Below are positions 1-9,743 of a stretch of 64,000 bases of DNA, in pieces (the stretch's first letter is position 1; every line of letters starts with the position of its first letter). This stretch comes from Colletes latitarsis (taxonomy: Eukaryota; Arthropoda; Insecta; Hymenoptera; Colletidae): the NCBI RefSeq assembly GCF_051014445.1, contig NW_027488370.1:4650001-4714000 (forward strand). Reading direction: 5' to 3'. Made by a program: the position numbers and the translations under genes. The notes under the pieces were generated by a model. That model was not told the origin of the DNA. It searched no databases and worked only from the letters and a program-made list of their open reading frames with translations.

Positions 1-30
1 GGACCTGGCGCTGAGTGGGGCGCGAGCGCC

Positions 31-90
31 GCCACCCTAACCCCAACCCCGTCTCCGTCCTCCCCAACCGACAAAACCCGCCCCATCCCC
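31..90 (-). other. C-rich tract with G-runs on minus strand
   Basis: The plus strand is a run of C clusters separated by A and T. Positions 35-50 read CCCTAACCCCAACCCC, so the minus strand reads GGGGTTGGGGTTAGGG, followed by further G-runs. This is a candidate G-quadruplex on the minus strand and looks like a degenerate telomere-type repeat. It is too short and irregular to be called a telomere tract. Confidence 0.35.
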
Positions 91-160
91 ATTTTATTTT
101 CTGTGTCCATAATAGTCCCACGAGATGGTCGGAAATAAAGGTCCACCCGGGCAGAGCCGC

Positions 161-174
161 CTTACCCGGGTAAG
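161..174. repeat. 14-bp perfect palindrome
   Basis: CTTACCCGGGTAAG is identical to its own reverse complement. It contains a CCCGGG core, and a second CCCGGG lies about 20 bp upstream (146-151). In RNA this could pair or dimerise, and in DNA it could be a dyad binding site. Function is unknown. Confidence 0.7.
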
Positions 175-181
175 CCTAATA

Positions 182-209
182 CTCCGGGGGTACGGCAGGT
201 TCCCCGGAG
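182..209. repeat. Stem-loop, 8-bp perfect arms
   Basis: CTCCGGGG at 182-189 pairs perfectly with CCCCGGAG at 202-209 across a 12-nt loop. It sits 7 bp after the palindrome at 161-174, so two hairpins are packed within 50 bp. This is consistent with a structured RNA end. Confidence 0.7.
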
Positions 210-340
210 GTGGTCGCTTGGGATTGGGCCTTCTCCCCCAACCATGCATCCCATCGCCGCGCACCATAGCTTAGGATTGGAGGGCGATTTTATAGAGTCG
301 CCATACTCGTGGCCCAGGCGGTTAAGCCAAGACCCCCGTT

Positions 341-414
341 CCTCCTGCCGTCACGTACCATTCACAAAACCAATAGGGAATTGTGAATGGGTCGTTGTGA
401 CGACCAACAGGAGG
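341..414. repeat. Nested long hairpin, three stacked stems
   Basis: Three arms pair in register. CCTCCTG (341-347) pairs with CAGGAGG (408-414), CGTCAC (349-354) with GTGACG (397-402), and CCATTCACAA (358-367) with TTGTGAATGG (381-390). Together they form one 74-nt imperfect hairpin with a 13-nt terminal loop and small internal bulges. Twenty-three paired positions make a chance origin unlikely. Such hairpins occur in 3' UTRs of some non-LTR retrotransposons, where they bind the reverse transcriptase, and at the ends of other elements. The pairing is seen directly; the role is inferred. Confidence 0.75.
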
Positions 415-492
415 CTTACGGTGTGTGTATGACTCGGGTACCCCGGGTTCGTTAAGCCCGTACTGCAGCTGAAAGGCTGGCAGCCCCTGAGG

Positions 493-637
493 GATCAGAC
501 TCATACTTTCGCATTCTTCACATACTTGTTGAACGGATCCTGGGTTTTTTCTGGTTTGGATCACGTAGTAATGTGGGACCACACTGAAACTGTCAATTAA
601 ACCTGGTTTCGATCAATATTTTAGAGAATAATTCATG
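493..637 (+). repeat. Truncated first monomer at the array edge
   Basis: Satellite similarity begins abruptly at GATCAGACTC (493), which corresponds to monomer bp 32, so 145 of 176 bp remain. It is a B-family monomer (TTGAACGGATCC). The sequence before it (CAGCCCCTGAGG) has no satellite match. No duplicated target bases are evident, so whether the flank inserted into the array or the array ends here is open. Confidence 0.8.
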
Positions 638-813
638 TTAGGTCTAGGTCAGTTCTGGGATTTGCCCACATCAGGCTCATTCTTTCGCATATTTCTCATA
701 CATGTTGAACAGATCCTGGGTTTTTTCTGGTTTGGATCACGTAGTAATGTGGGACCACACTGAAACAATCAATTAAACCTGGTCTTGATAAATATTTTAG
801 AGGATAACGCATG

Positions 814-835
814 TTAGGTCTGGGTTAGGTCTAGG
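814..835 (+). repeat. Telomere-like 11-bp motif doublet (example)
   Basis: Positions 814-824 read TTAGGTCTGGG and 825-835 read TTAGGTCTAGG: two tandem 11-bp units differing at one base. Equivalent doublets open almost every monomer, with order and bases varying (for example TTAGGTCTAGG then TTAGGTCTGGG). The match to a TTAGG-type telomeric repeat is seen directly; common descent is inferred. Confidence 0.85.
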
Positions 836-3800
836 ATTTGCCCTCATCAGGCTCATACTTTCGCATATTTCTCATACTTCAAGGCTAGATCCTGGGCTAT
901 TTCTGGATTGGATCACGTAGTAAAGTGGTACCACACTGAAACATTCAATGAAACCTGGTCTGGATAAATATTTTAGAGGTTAGCGCATCTTAGGTCTGGG
1001 TTAGGTCTAAGATTTGCCCTCATCAGGCTCACAGTTTAGCGCTTTTCACATACTTGTTGAACAGATCCTGGGTTTTTTCTGGTTTGGATCACGAAGTAAT
1101 GTGGTACCACACTGAAACAGTCCATTAAACCTGGTTTCGCTCAATATTTTAAAGGATAACGCGTGTAAGGTCTAGGTTAGGTCTGGGATTTGCTCTCATC
1201 AGGCTCATTCTTTCGCATATTTCTCATACTTGATGGCTAGAACCTGGGTTTTTTCTGGTTTGGATCACGTAGTAATGTAGTACCACACTGAAACAGACAA
1301 TGAAACCTGGTTTCCATCAATATTTTAGAGGACAACGCATGTTAGGTCTAGGTAAGGCCTGAGATTTTCACTGATCGGACTCATACTTTCGCATTCTTCA
1401 CATACTTCTTGAACGGATCCTGGGTTTTTTCTGGTTTGGATCACGTAGTAATGTGGTACCACACTGAAGCGGTCAATTAAATCTGGTTTCGATCTATATT
1501 TTAGAGAATAATTCATGTTAGGTCAAAGTTAGGTCTGGGATTTGCCCTCATCAAGCTCATTCTTTCGCATATTTCTCAAACTTGATGGCTAGATCCAGGG
1601 CTTTTTCAGTATTGCATCACGTAGTAATGTGGTACCACACTGAAACATTCAATTAAACCTGGTCTTGACAAATATTTTAGAGGCTAACGCATGTTAGGTC
1701 TGGGTTAGGTCTAGGATTTGCCCTCATCAGGCTCATACTTTCGCATATTTCTCATACTTCATGGCTACATCCTGGGCTTTTTCTGGATTGCATCACGTAG
1801 TAGTGTGGTACCACACTGAAACAGTCCATTATACCTGGTTTGGATCAATATTTTAGAGGACAACGCATGTTAGGTCTAGGTAAGGCCTGAGATTTTCACT
1901 GATCGGACTCATACTTTCGCATTCTTCACATACTTCTTGAACGGATCCTGGGTTTTTTCTGGTTTGGATCAGGTAGTAATGTGGAACCACACTGAAACAG
2001 TCGATTAAACCTGGTTTCGATCAATATTTTAGAGGATAACGCAAGTTAAGTCTGGGATTGGTCTGGGATTAGACCTCATCAGACTCATACTTTCGCACAC
2101 GTCACATACTCGTTGAACAGATCCTGGGTTATTTTCTGGTTTGGATCACATAGTAATGTGGTACCACACTGAAACAGACGATTAAACCAGGTTTCGATCA
2201 ATATTTTTGAGGATAACGCATGTTAGGTCTAGGTTAGGCCTGGGATTTTCACTCATCAGACTCATACTTTCGCATTCATCACATACTTGTTGAACGGATC
2301 CTGGGTTTTTTCTGGTTTGGATCACGTAGTAATGTGGGACCACACTGAAACAGTCAATTAAACCTCGTTTCGATCAATATTTTAGAGAATAATTCATGTT
2401 AGGTCTAGGTCAGGTCTGGGATTTGCTGTCATCAGGCTCATTCTTTCGCATATTTCTCATACTTGATGGCTAGATCCTGGGCTTTTTCTGGATTGCATCA
2501 CGTAGTAACGAAGTACAACACTGAAACAGTCAATTAACCCTGGTTTCCATCAATATCTTAGAGGACAACGCAAGTTAGGTCTGGGATATGTCTGGGATTT
2601 GCCCTCATCAGGCTCATACTTTCGCGTTTTTCACATACTTGTTGAACAGATCCTGGGTTTTTTCTGGTTTGGATCACGTAGTAGTGTGGTACCACGCTGA
2701 AACAGTCCATTAAACCTGGTTTGGATCAATATTTTAGAGGATAACCCATGTTAGGTCTAGGTTAGGCCTGGGATTTTCACTCATCAGACTCATACCTTCG
2801 CATTCTTCACATACTTGATGGCTAGATCCTGGTTTTTTTCTGGTTTGGATCACGTAGTAATGTGGTACCACACTGAAACAGTCGATTAAACCTGGTTTCG
2901 ATCAATATTTTAGAGGATAACGCAAGTTAAGTCAGGGAATGGTCTGGGATTTGACCTCATCAGACTCATACTTTCGCACACTTCACATACTCGTTGAACG
3001 GATCCTGGGTTATTTTCTGGTTTGGATCACATAGTAATGTGGTACCACACTGAAACAGTCGATTAAACCAGGTTTCGATCAATTTTTTTGAGGATAACGC
3101 ATGTTAGGTCTAGGTTAGGTCTGGGATTTTCACTCATCAGACTCATACTTTCGCATTCTTCACATACTTGTTGAACGGATCCTGGGTTTTTTCTGGTTTG
3201 GATCACGTAGTAATGTGGGACCACACTGAAACAGTCAATTAAACCTGGTTTCGATCAATATCTAAGAGAATAATTCATGTTAGGTCTAGGTTAGGCCTGG
3301 GATTTGCCCTCGTCAGGCTCATACTTTCGCATATTTCTCATACTTCATGGCTAGATCCTGGGCTATTTCTGGATTGGATCACGTAGTAATGTGGTACCAC
3401 ACTGAAACTGTCAATTAAACCTGGTTTCGATCAATATTTTAGAGGATAACGCAAGTTAGGTCTGGGATATGTCTGGGATTTCCCCTCATCAGGCTCATAC
3501 TTTCGCGTTTTTCACACACTTGTTGAACAGATCCTGGGTTTTTTCTGGTTTGGATCACGTAGTAGTGTGGTACCACGCTGAAACAGTCCATTAAACCTGG
3601 TCTCGCTCAATATTTTAGAGGATAACGCATGTAAGGTCTAGGTTAGGTCTGGGATTTGCTCTCATCAGGCTCATTCTTTCGCATATTTCTCATACTTGAT
3701 GGCTAGATCCTGGGTTTTTTCTGGTTTGGATCACGTAGTAATGTGGTACCACACTGAAACAGTCGATTAAACCTGGTTTCGATCAATATTTTAGAGGATA

Positions 3801-5392
3801 ACGCAAGTTAAGTCTGGGAATGGTCTGGGATTTGACCTCATCAGACTCATACTTTCGCATTCTTCACATACTTGTTGAACGGATCCTGGGTTTTTTCTGG
3901 TTTAGATCACGTAGTAATGTGGTACCACACTGAAACAGTCGATTAAACCAGGTTTCGATCAATATTTTTGAGGATAACGCAAGTTAAGTCTGGGAATGGT
4001 CTGGGATTTGACCTCATCAGATTCATACTTTCGCACATTTCACATACTCCTTGAACAGATCCTGGGTTATTTTCTGGTTTGGATCACATAGTAATGTGGT
4101 ACCACGCTGAAACAGTCGATTAAACCAGGTTTCGATCTATATTTTAGAGGATAACGCATGTTAGGTCTGGGATAGGTCTGGGATTTGCTCTCATCAGGCT
4201 GATTCTTTCGCATATTTCTCATACATGTTGAACAGATCCTAGGTTTTTTCGAGTTTGGATCACGTAGTAATGAAGTACAACACTGAAACAGTCAATTAAA
4301 CCTGGTTTCCATCAATCTTTTAGAGGACAACGCATGTTAGGTCTAGGTTAGGCCTGGGATTTGCCCTCATCAGGGTCATACTGTCGCAGTTTTAACATAC
4401 TTGTTGAGCGGATCCTGGGTTTTTTCTGGTTTGGTTCACGTAGTAATGTGATACCACACTGACACATTCAATTAAACCTGGTCTTGATAAATATTTTTGA
4501 GGATAACGCATGTTAGGTTTGGGTTGGGTCTAGGATTTGCCCTCATCAGGCTCATACTTTCGCATATTTCTCATACTTCATGGCTAGATCCTGGGCTGTT
4601 TCTGGATTGTATCACGTAGTAATGTGGTACCACGCTGAAACAGTCAATTAAACCTGGTTTTGATCAATATTTTAGAGAATAATTCATGTTAGGTAAAGGT
4701 TAGGTCTGGGATTTGCTCTCATCAGGCTCATTCTTTCGCATATTTCTCATACATGTTGAACAGATACTGGGTTTTTTCTGGTTTGGATCACGTAGTAATG
4801 TGGGACCACACAGAAACAATCAATTAAACCTGATCTTGATAAATATTTTAGAGGATAACGCATGTTAGGTCTGGGTTAAGTCTAGGATTTGCTCTCATCA
4901 GGCTCATACTTTCGCATATTTCTCATACTTCATGGCTAGATCCTGGGCTGTTTCTGGATTGTATCACGTAGTAATGGGGTACCACGCTGAAACAGCCAAT
5001 TAAACCTGGTTTCGATCAATATTTTAGAGGATAACGCAAGTTAGGTCTGGGATAGGTCTAGGATTTGCCCTCATCAGGCTCTTACTTTCGCATATTTCTC
5101 ATACTTCATGGCTAGATCCTGGGCTATTTCTGGATTGGATCACGTAGTAAAGTGGTAACACACTGAAACATTCAATGGAACCTGGTCTGGATAAATATTT
5201 TAGAGGATAACGCATCTTAGGTCTGGGTTAGGTCTAAGATTTGCCCTCATCAGGCTCACAATTTAGCGTTTTTCACATACTTCTTGAACAGATCCTGGGC
5301 TTTCTCTGGTTTGGATCACGACGTAGTGTGGTACCTCACTGAAACAGTCCATTAAACCTGGTTTCGCTCAATATTTTAGAGGATAACGCATG

Positions 5393-5568
5393 TTAGGTCT
5401 AGGTTAGGTCTGGGATTTGCTCTCATCAGGCTCATTCTTTCGCATATTTCTCATACTTGATGGCTAGATCCTGGGCTTTTTCTGGATTGCATCACGTAGT
5501 AATGTAGTACCACACTGAAACAGTCAATGAAACCTGGTTTCCATCAATATTTTAGAGGACAACGCAAG
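5393..5568 (+). repeat. Reference A-family monomer
   Basis: This is a clean 176-bp example of family A. Its diagnostic features are CATATTTCTCATACTTGA, TGGCTAGATCCTGGGC and GGATTGCATCACG. The dyad is degraded here (ATGTAGTACCACAC instead of GTGGTACCAC), as in many A monomers that are followed by TTTCCATCAA. It forms an A-B dimer with the next monomer. Confidence 0.9.
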
Positions 5569-5744
5569 TTAGGTCTAGGTGAGGCCTGAGATTTTCACTG
5601 ATCAGACTCATACTTTCGCATTCTTCACATACTTGTTGAACGGATCCTGGGTTTTTTCTGGTTTCGATCACGTAGTAGTGTGGTACCACACTGAAACATT
5701 CAATTAAACCTGGTCTTGATAAATATTTTGGAGAATAACGCATG
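5569..5744 (+). repeat. Reference B-family monomer
   Basis: Diagnostic B features are CATTCTTCACATACTTG, TTGAACGGATCCTGGG with a GGATCC site, and a run of six T before CTGG. The dyad is the full GTGTGGTACCACAC. With 5393-5568 it makes a 352-bp dimer. Confidence 0.9.
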
Positions 5745-6272
5745 TTAGGTCTGGGTTAGGTCCAGGATTTGTCCTCATCAGGCTCATACTTTCGCATATT
5801 TCTCATACTTCATGGCTAGATCCTGGGCTATTTCTGGATTGGATCACGTAGTAATGTGGTACTACACTGAAGCAGTCAATTAAACCTGGTTTTGATCAAT
5901 ATTTTAGAGAATAATTCATGTTAGGTCTAGGTTAGGTCAGGGATTTGCTCCCATCAGGCTCATTCTTTCGCATATTTCTCATACTTGATGGCTAGATCCT
6001 GGGCTTTTTCTGGATTGCATCACGTAGTAATGAAGTACAACACTGAAACAGTCAATTAAACCTAGTTTCGATCAATATTTTAGAGAATAATTCATGTTAG
6101 GTCTAGGTTAGGTCTGGGATTTGCTCTCATCAGGCTCATTGTTTCGCATATTTCTCATACTTGATGGCTAGATCCTGGGCTTTTTCTGGATTGCATCACG
6201 TAGTAATGAAGTACAACACTGAAACAGTCAATTAAACCTGGTTTCCATTAATATTCTAGAGGACAACGCATG

Positions 6273-6448
6273 TTAGGTCTAGGTTAGGCCTGGGATTTGC
6301 CCTCATCAGGGTCATACTGTCGCAGTTTTAACATACTTGTTGAACGGATCCTGGGTTTTTTCTGGTTTGGTTCACGTAGTAGTGTGGTACCACACTGAAA
6401 CATTCAATTAAACCTTTTCTTGATAAATATTTTTGAGGATAACGCATG
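6273..6448 (+). repeat. Reference C-subfamily monomer
   Basis: C resembles B in its centre (TTGAACGGATCC) but has private flanks: AGGGTCATACTGTCGCAG, then TTTTAACATACTTG, then TGGTTCACG in place of TGGATCACG. The set travels together in copies near 4380, 6320, 11070, 18090, 25310, 34800, 51350 and 61920, so C is a distinct amplified lineage. Confidence 0.85.
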
Positions 6449-6624
6449 TTAGGTTTGGGTTAGGTCTAGGATTTGCCCTCATCAGGCTCATACTTTCGCA
6501 TATTTCTCATACTTCATGGCTAGATCCTGGGCAGTTTCTGGATTGTATCAGGTAGTAAAGTGGTACCACACTGAAACATTCAATGAAACCTGGTCTGGAT
6601 AAATATTTTAGAGGATAACGCATC

Positions 6625-6976
6625 CTAGGTCTGGGTTAGGTCTAAGATTTGCCCTCATCAGGCTCACAGTTTAGGGTTTTTCACATACTTCTTGAACAGA
6701 TCCTGGGCTTTCTCTGGTTTGGATCACGAAGTAGTGTGGTACCATGCTGAAACAGTCCATTAAACCTGGTCTGGATAAATATTTTAGAGGATAACGCATC
6801 TTAGGTCTGGGTTAGGTCTAAGATTTGCCCTCATCAGGCTCACAGTTTAGCGTTTTTGACATACTTGTTGAACGGATCCTGGGTTTTTTCTGGTTTTGAT
6901 CACGTAGTAATGTGGCACCACACTGAAACATTCTATTAAACCTGGTCTTGATAAATATTTTAGAGAATAACGCATG
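6625..6976 (+). repeat. Two D-subfamily monomers in tandem
   Basis: D monomers carry GGCTCACAGTTTAGCG and usually TTTTTCACATACTTSTTGAACAG. The first here also has GATCACGAAGTAGTG, the D form that gives the longest perfect dyad. The second (6801-6976) has GATCACGTAGTAATG, so it is a D-left/B-right mosaic. D units are usually preceded by AATGAAACCTGGTCTGG. Similar D-D pairs recur near 11360-11710, 17000-17350 and 28450-28790. Confidence 0.8.
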
Positions 6977-7730
6977 TTAGGTCTAGGTTAGGTCAGGGAT
7001 TTGCTCCCATCAGGCTCATTCTTTCGCATATTTCTCATACTTGATGGCTAGATCCTGGGCTTCTTCTGGATTGCATCACGTAGTAATGTAGTACAACACT
7101 GAAACAGTCAATTAAACCTGGTTCCGATCAATATTTTAGAGAATAATTCATGTTTGGTCTAGGTTAGGTCTGGGATTTGCTCTCATCAGGTTCATTCTTT
7201 CGCATATTTCTCATACTTGATGGCTAGATCCTGGGCTTTTTCTGGATTGCATCACGTAGTAATGAAGTACAACACTGAAACAGTCAATTAAACCTGGTTT
7301 CCATCAATATTCTAGAGGACAACGCATGTTAGGTCTAGGTTAGGCCTGGGATTTGCCCTCATCAGGGTCACACTGTCGCAGTTTTAACATACTTGTTGAA
7401 CGGATCCTGGGTTTTTTCTGGTTTGGTTCACGTAGTAATGTGGTACCACACTGAAACATTCAATTAAACCTGGTCTTGATAAATATTTTAGAGGATAACG
7501 CATGTTAGGTTTGGGTTAGGTCTAGGATTTGCCCTCATCAGGCTCATACTTTCGCATATTTCTCATACTTCATGGCTAGATCCAGGGCTGTTTCTGGATT
7601 GTATCACGTAGTAATGTGGCACCACGCTGAAACAGTCGATTAAACCTGGTTTCGATCAATATTTTAGAGGATAACGCAAGTTAAGTCTGGGATAGGTCTG
7701 GGATTTGACCTCATCAGACTCATACTTTCG

Positions 7731-9743
7731 CATTCTTCACATACTTGTTGAACGGATCCTGGGTTTTTTCTGGTTTGGATCACGTAGTAATGTGGTACCA
7801 CACTGAAACAGTCCATTAAACCTGGTCTCGCTCAATATTTTAGAGGATAACGCATGTAAGGTCTAGGTTAGGTCTGGGATTTGCTCTCATCAGGCTCATT
7901 CTTTCGCATATTTCTCATACTTGATGGCTAGATCCTGGGTTTTTTCTGGTTTGGATCACGTAGTAATGTGGTACCACACTGAAACAGTCGATTAAACCTG
8001 GTTTCGATCAATATTTTAGAGGATAACGCAAGTTAAGTCTGGGAATGGTCTGGGATTTGACCTCATCAGACTGATACTTTCGCATTCTTCACATACTTGT
8101 TGAACGGATCCTGGATTTTTTCTGGTTTGGATCACGTAGTAATGTGGGACCATACTGAAACAGTCAAGTAAACCTGTTTTCGATCAATATTTTAGAGAAT
8201 AATTCATGTTAGGTCTAGGATAGGTCTGGGATTTGCTCTCATCAGGCTGATTCTTTCGCATATTTCTCATACATGTTGAACAGATCCTAGGTTTTTTCGG
8301 GTTTGGATCACGTAGTAATGAAGTACAACACTGAAACAGTCAATTAAACCTGGTTTCCATCAATATCTTAGAGGGCAACGCAAGTTAGGTCTGGGATAGG
8401 TCTGGGATTTGCCCTCAACAGGCTCATACTTTCGCATATTTCTCATACTTCATGGCTAGATCCTGGGCTATTTCTGGATTGGATCACGTAGTAATGTGGT
8501 ACCACACTGAAACAGTCAATTAAACCTGGTTTTGATCAATATTTTAGAGAATAATTCATGTTAGGTCTAGGTTAGGTCAGGGATTTGGTCTCGTCAGGCT
8601 CATTCTTTCGCATATTTCTCATACTTGATGGCTAGATCCTGGGCTTTTTCTGGATTGCATCACGTAGTAATGAAGTACAACACTGAAACAGTCAATTAAA
8701 CCTGGTTTCGATCAATATTTTAGAGAATAATTCTTGTTAGGTCTAGGTTAGGTCTGGGATTTGCTCTCATCAGGCTCATTCTTTCGCATATTTCTCATAC
8801 TTCATGGCTAGATCCTGGGTTTTTTCTGGTTTGGATCACGTAGTAATGCGGTACCACACTGAAACAGTCGATTAAACCTGGTTTCGATCAATATTTTAGA
8901 GGATAACGCAAGTTAAGTCTGGGAATGGTCTGGGATTTGACCTCATCAGACTCATACTTTCGCATTCTTCACATACTTGTTGAACGGATCCTGGGTTTTT
9001 ACGGGTTTGGATCACGTAGTAATGTGGTACCACACTGAAACAGTCGATTAAACCTGGTTTCGATCAATATTTTAGAGGATAACGCAAGTTAGGTCTGGGA
9101 TAGGTCTGGGATTTGCCCTCATCAGGCTCATACTTTCGCATATTTCTCATACTTCATGGCTAGATCCTGGGCTGTTTCTGGATTGTATCACGTAGTAATG
9201 TGGTACCACGCTGAAACAGTCGATTAAACCTGGTTTCGATCAATATTTTAGAGGATAACGCAAGTTAAGTCTGGGATAGGTCTGGGATTTGACCTCATCA
9301 GACTCATACTTTCGCATTCTTCACATACTTGTTGAACGGATCCTGGGTTTTTTCTGGTTTGGATCACGTAGTAATGTGGGACCACACCGAAACAGTCGAC
9401 TAAACCTGGTTTCGATCAATATTTTAGAGGATAACGCATGTTAGGTCTAGGTTAGGCCTGGGATTTTCCCTGATCAGGCTCATACTTTCGCATTCTTCAC
9501 ATACTTGTTGAACGGATCCTGTGTTTTTTCTGGTTTGGATCACGTAGTAATGTGGTACCACACTGAAACATTCAATTAAACCTGGACTTGATAAATATTT
9601 TAGAGAATAACGCATGTTAGGTCTGGGTTAGGTCTAGGATTTGTCCTCATCAGGCTCATACTTTCGCATATTTCTCATACTTCATGGCTAGATCCCGGGC
9701 TATTTCTGGATTGGATCACGTAGTAATGTGGTACTAAACTGAA
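7731..9743 (+). repeat. Satellite between the two 3-kb copies
   Basis: This is ordinary A/B satellite, with A-B alternation visible through most of it. It includes a block near 7775-8175 shared with 3550-3950 and a segment near 8940-9300, marked by TTTTTACGGGTTTGG, that reappears at about 27065-27425. Nothing other than satellite is seen. Confidence 0.7.

Larger units (their letters stand above)
1..492. other. Non-satellite flank, possible mobile-element fragment
   Basis: This is the only part of the window that does not match the 176-bp satellite. It is GC-rich, opens with a C-rich tract (about 31-90), and holds several strong inverted repeats (19-30, 161-174, 182-209, 341-414). No long reading frame is present. 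The longest plus-strand frame is 62 codons (244-432), has no recognisable motif and overlaps the large hairpin. Closely spaced GC-rich hairpins fit the untranslated 3' region of an insect non-LTR retrotransposon, for example the R1/TRAS/SART group, but I cannot name a family. I see no poly-A tail or target-site duplication at the junction with the satellite. It could equally be a truncated element, unique flanking DNA or part of another repeat. The non-satellite status is clear; the retroelement reading is inference. Confidence 0.5.
493..4639 (+). repeat. Irregular left-edge satellite zone
   Basis: A, B, D and hybrid monomers follow one another with little regular order, including runs of two or three B monomers (around 1890-2400 and 2950-3300). 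Private variants are scattered rather than shared between neighbours. Small slips occur, such as the extra base in GGGTTATTTTCTGG near 2130. This fits the edge of an array, where exchange homogenises less. A block around 3550-3950 recurs at about 7775-8175, 4225 bp downstream. Confidence 0.6.
4640..7730 (+). repeat. 3.1-kb satellite block, copy 1
   Basis: This stretch is repeated at 9744-12474 with the same monomer order and shared private variants: GAACAGATACTGGG at 4757 and 9861, ACATTCTATTAAACC at 6928 and 11672, and C and D units in matching places. The offset is 5104 bp (29 monomers) at the left end and 4744 bp at the right end. Confidence 0.8.

Noticed and set aside
244..432. 62-codon plus-strand open frame in the flank
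   Set aside because: It overlaps the large hairpin at 341-414, has no recognisable domain and is of a length expected by chance in GC-rich DNA.
322..582. 86-codon minus-strand open frame across the satellite junction
   Set aside because: It joins satellite and flank sequence, so it cannot be an old gene, and it shows no motif.
5552..5743. A 63-codon minus-strand open frame that recurs in similar form about every few monomers across the whole window
   Set aside because: It is a by-product of the repeat. It is only slightly longer than one 176-bp unit, and 176 is not a multiple of 3, so the frame shifts and closes in the next monomer. The shared peptide reflects satellite conservation. There is no start context, domain or codon signal.
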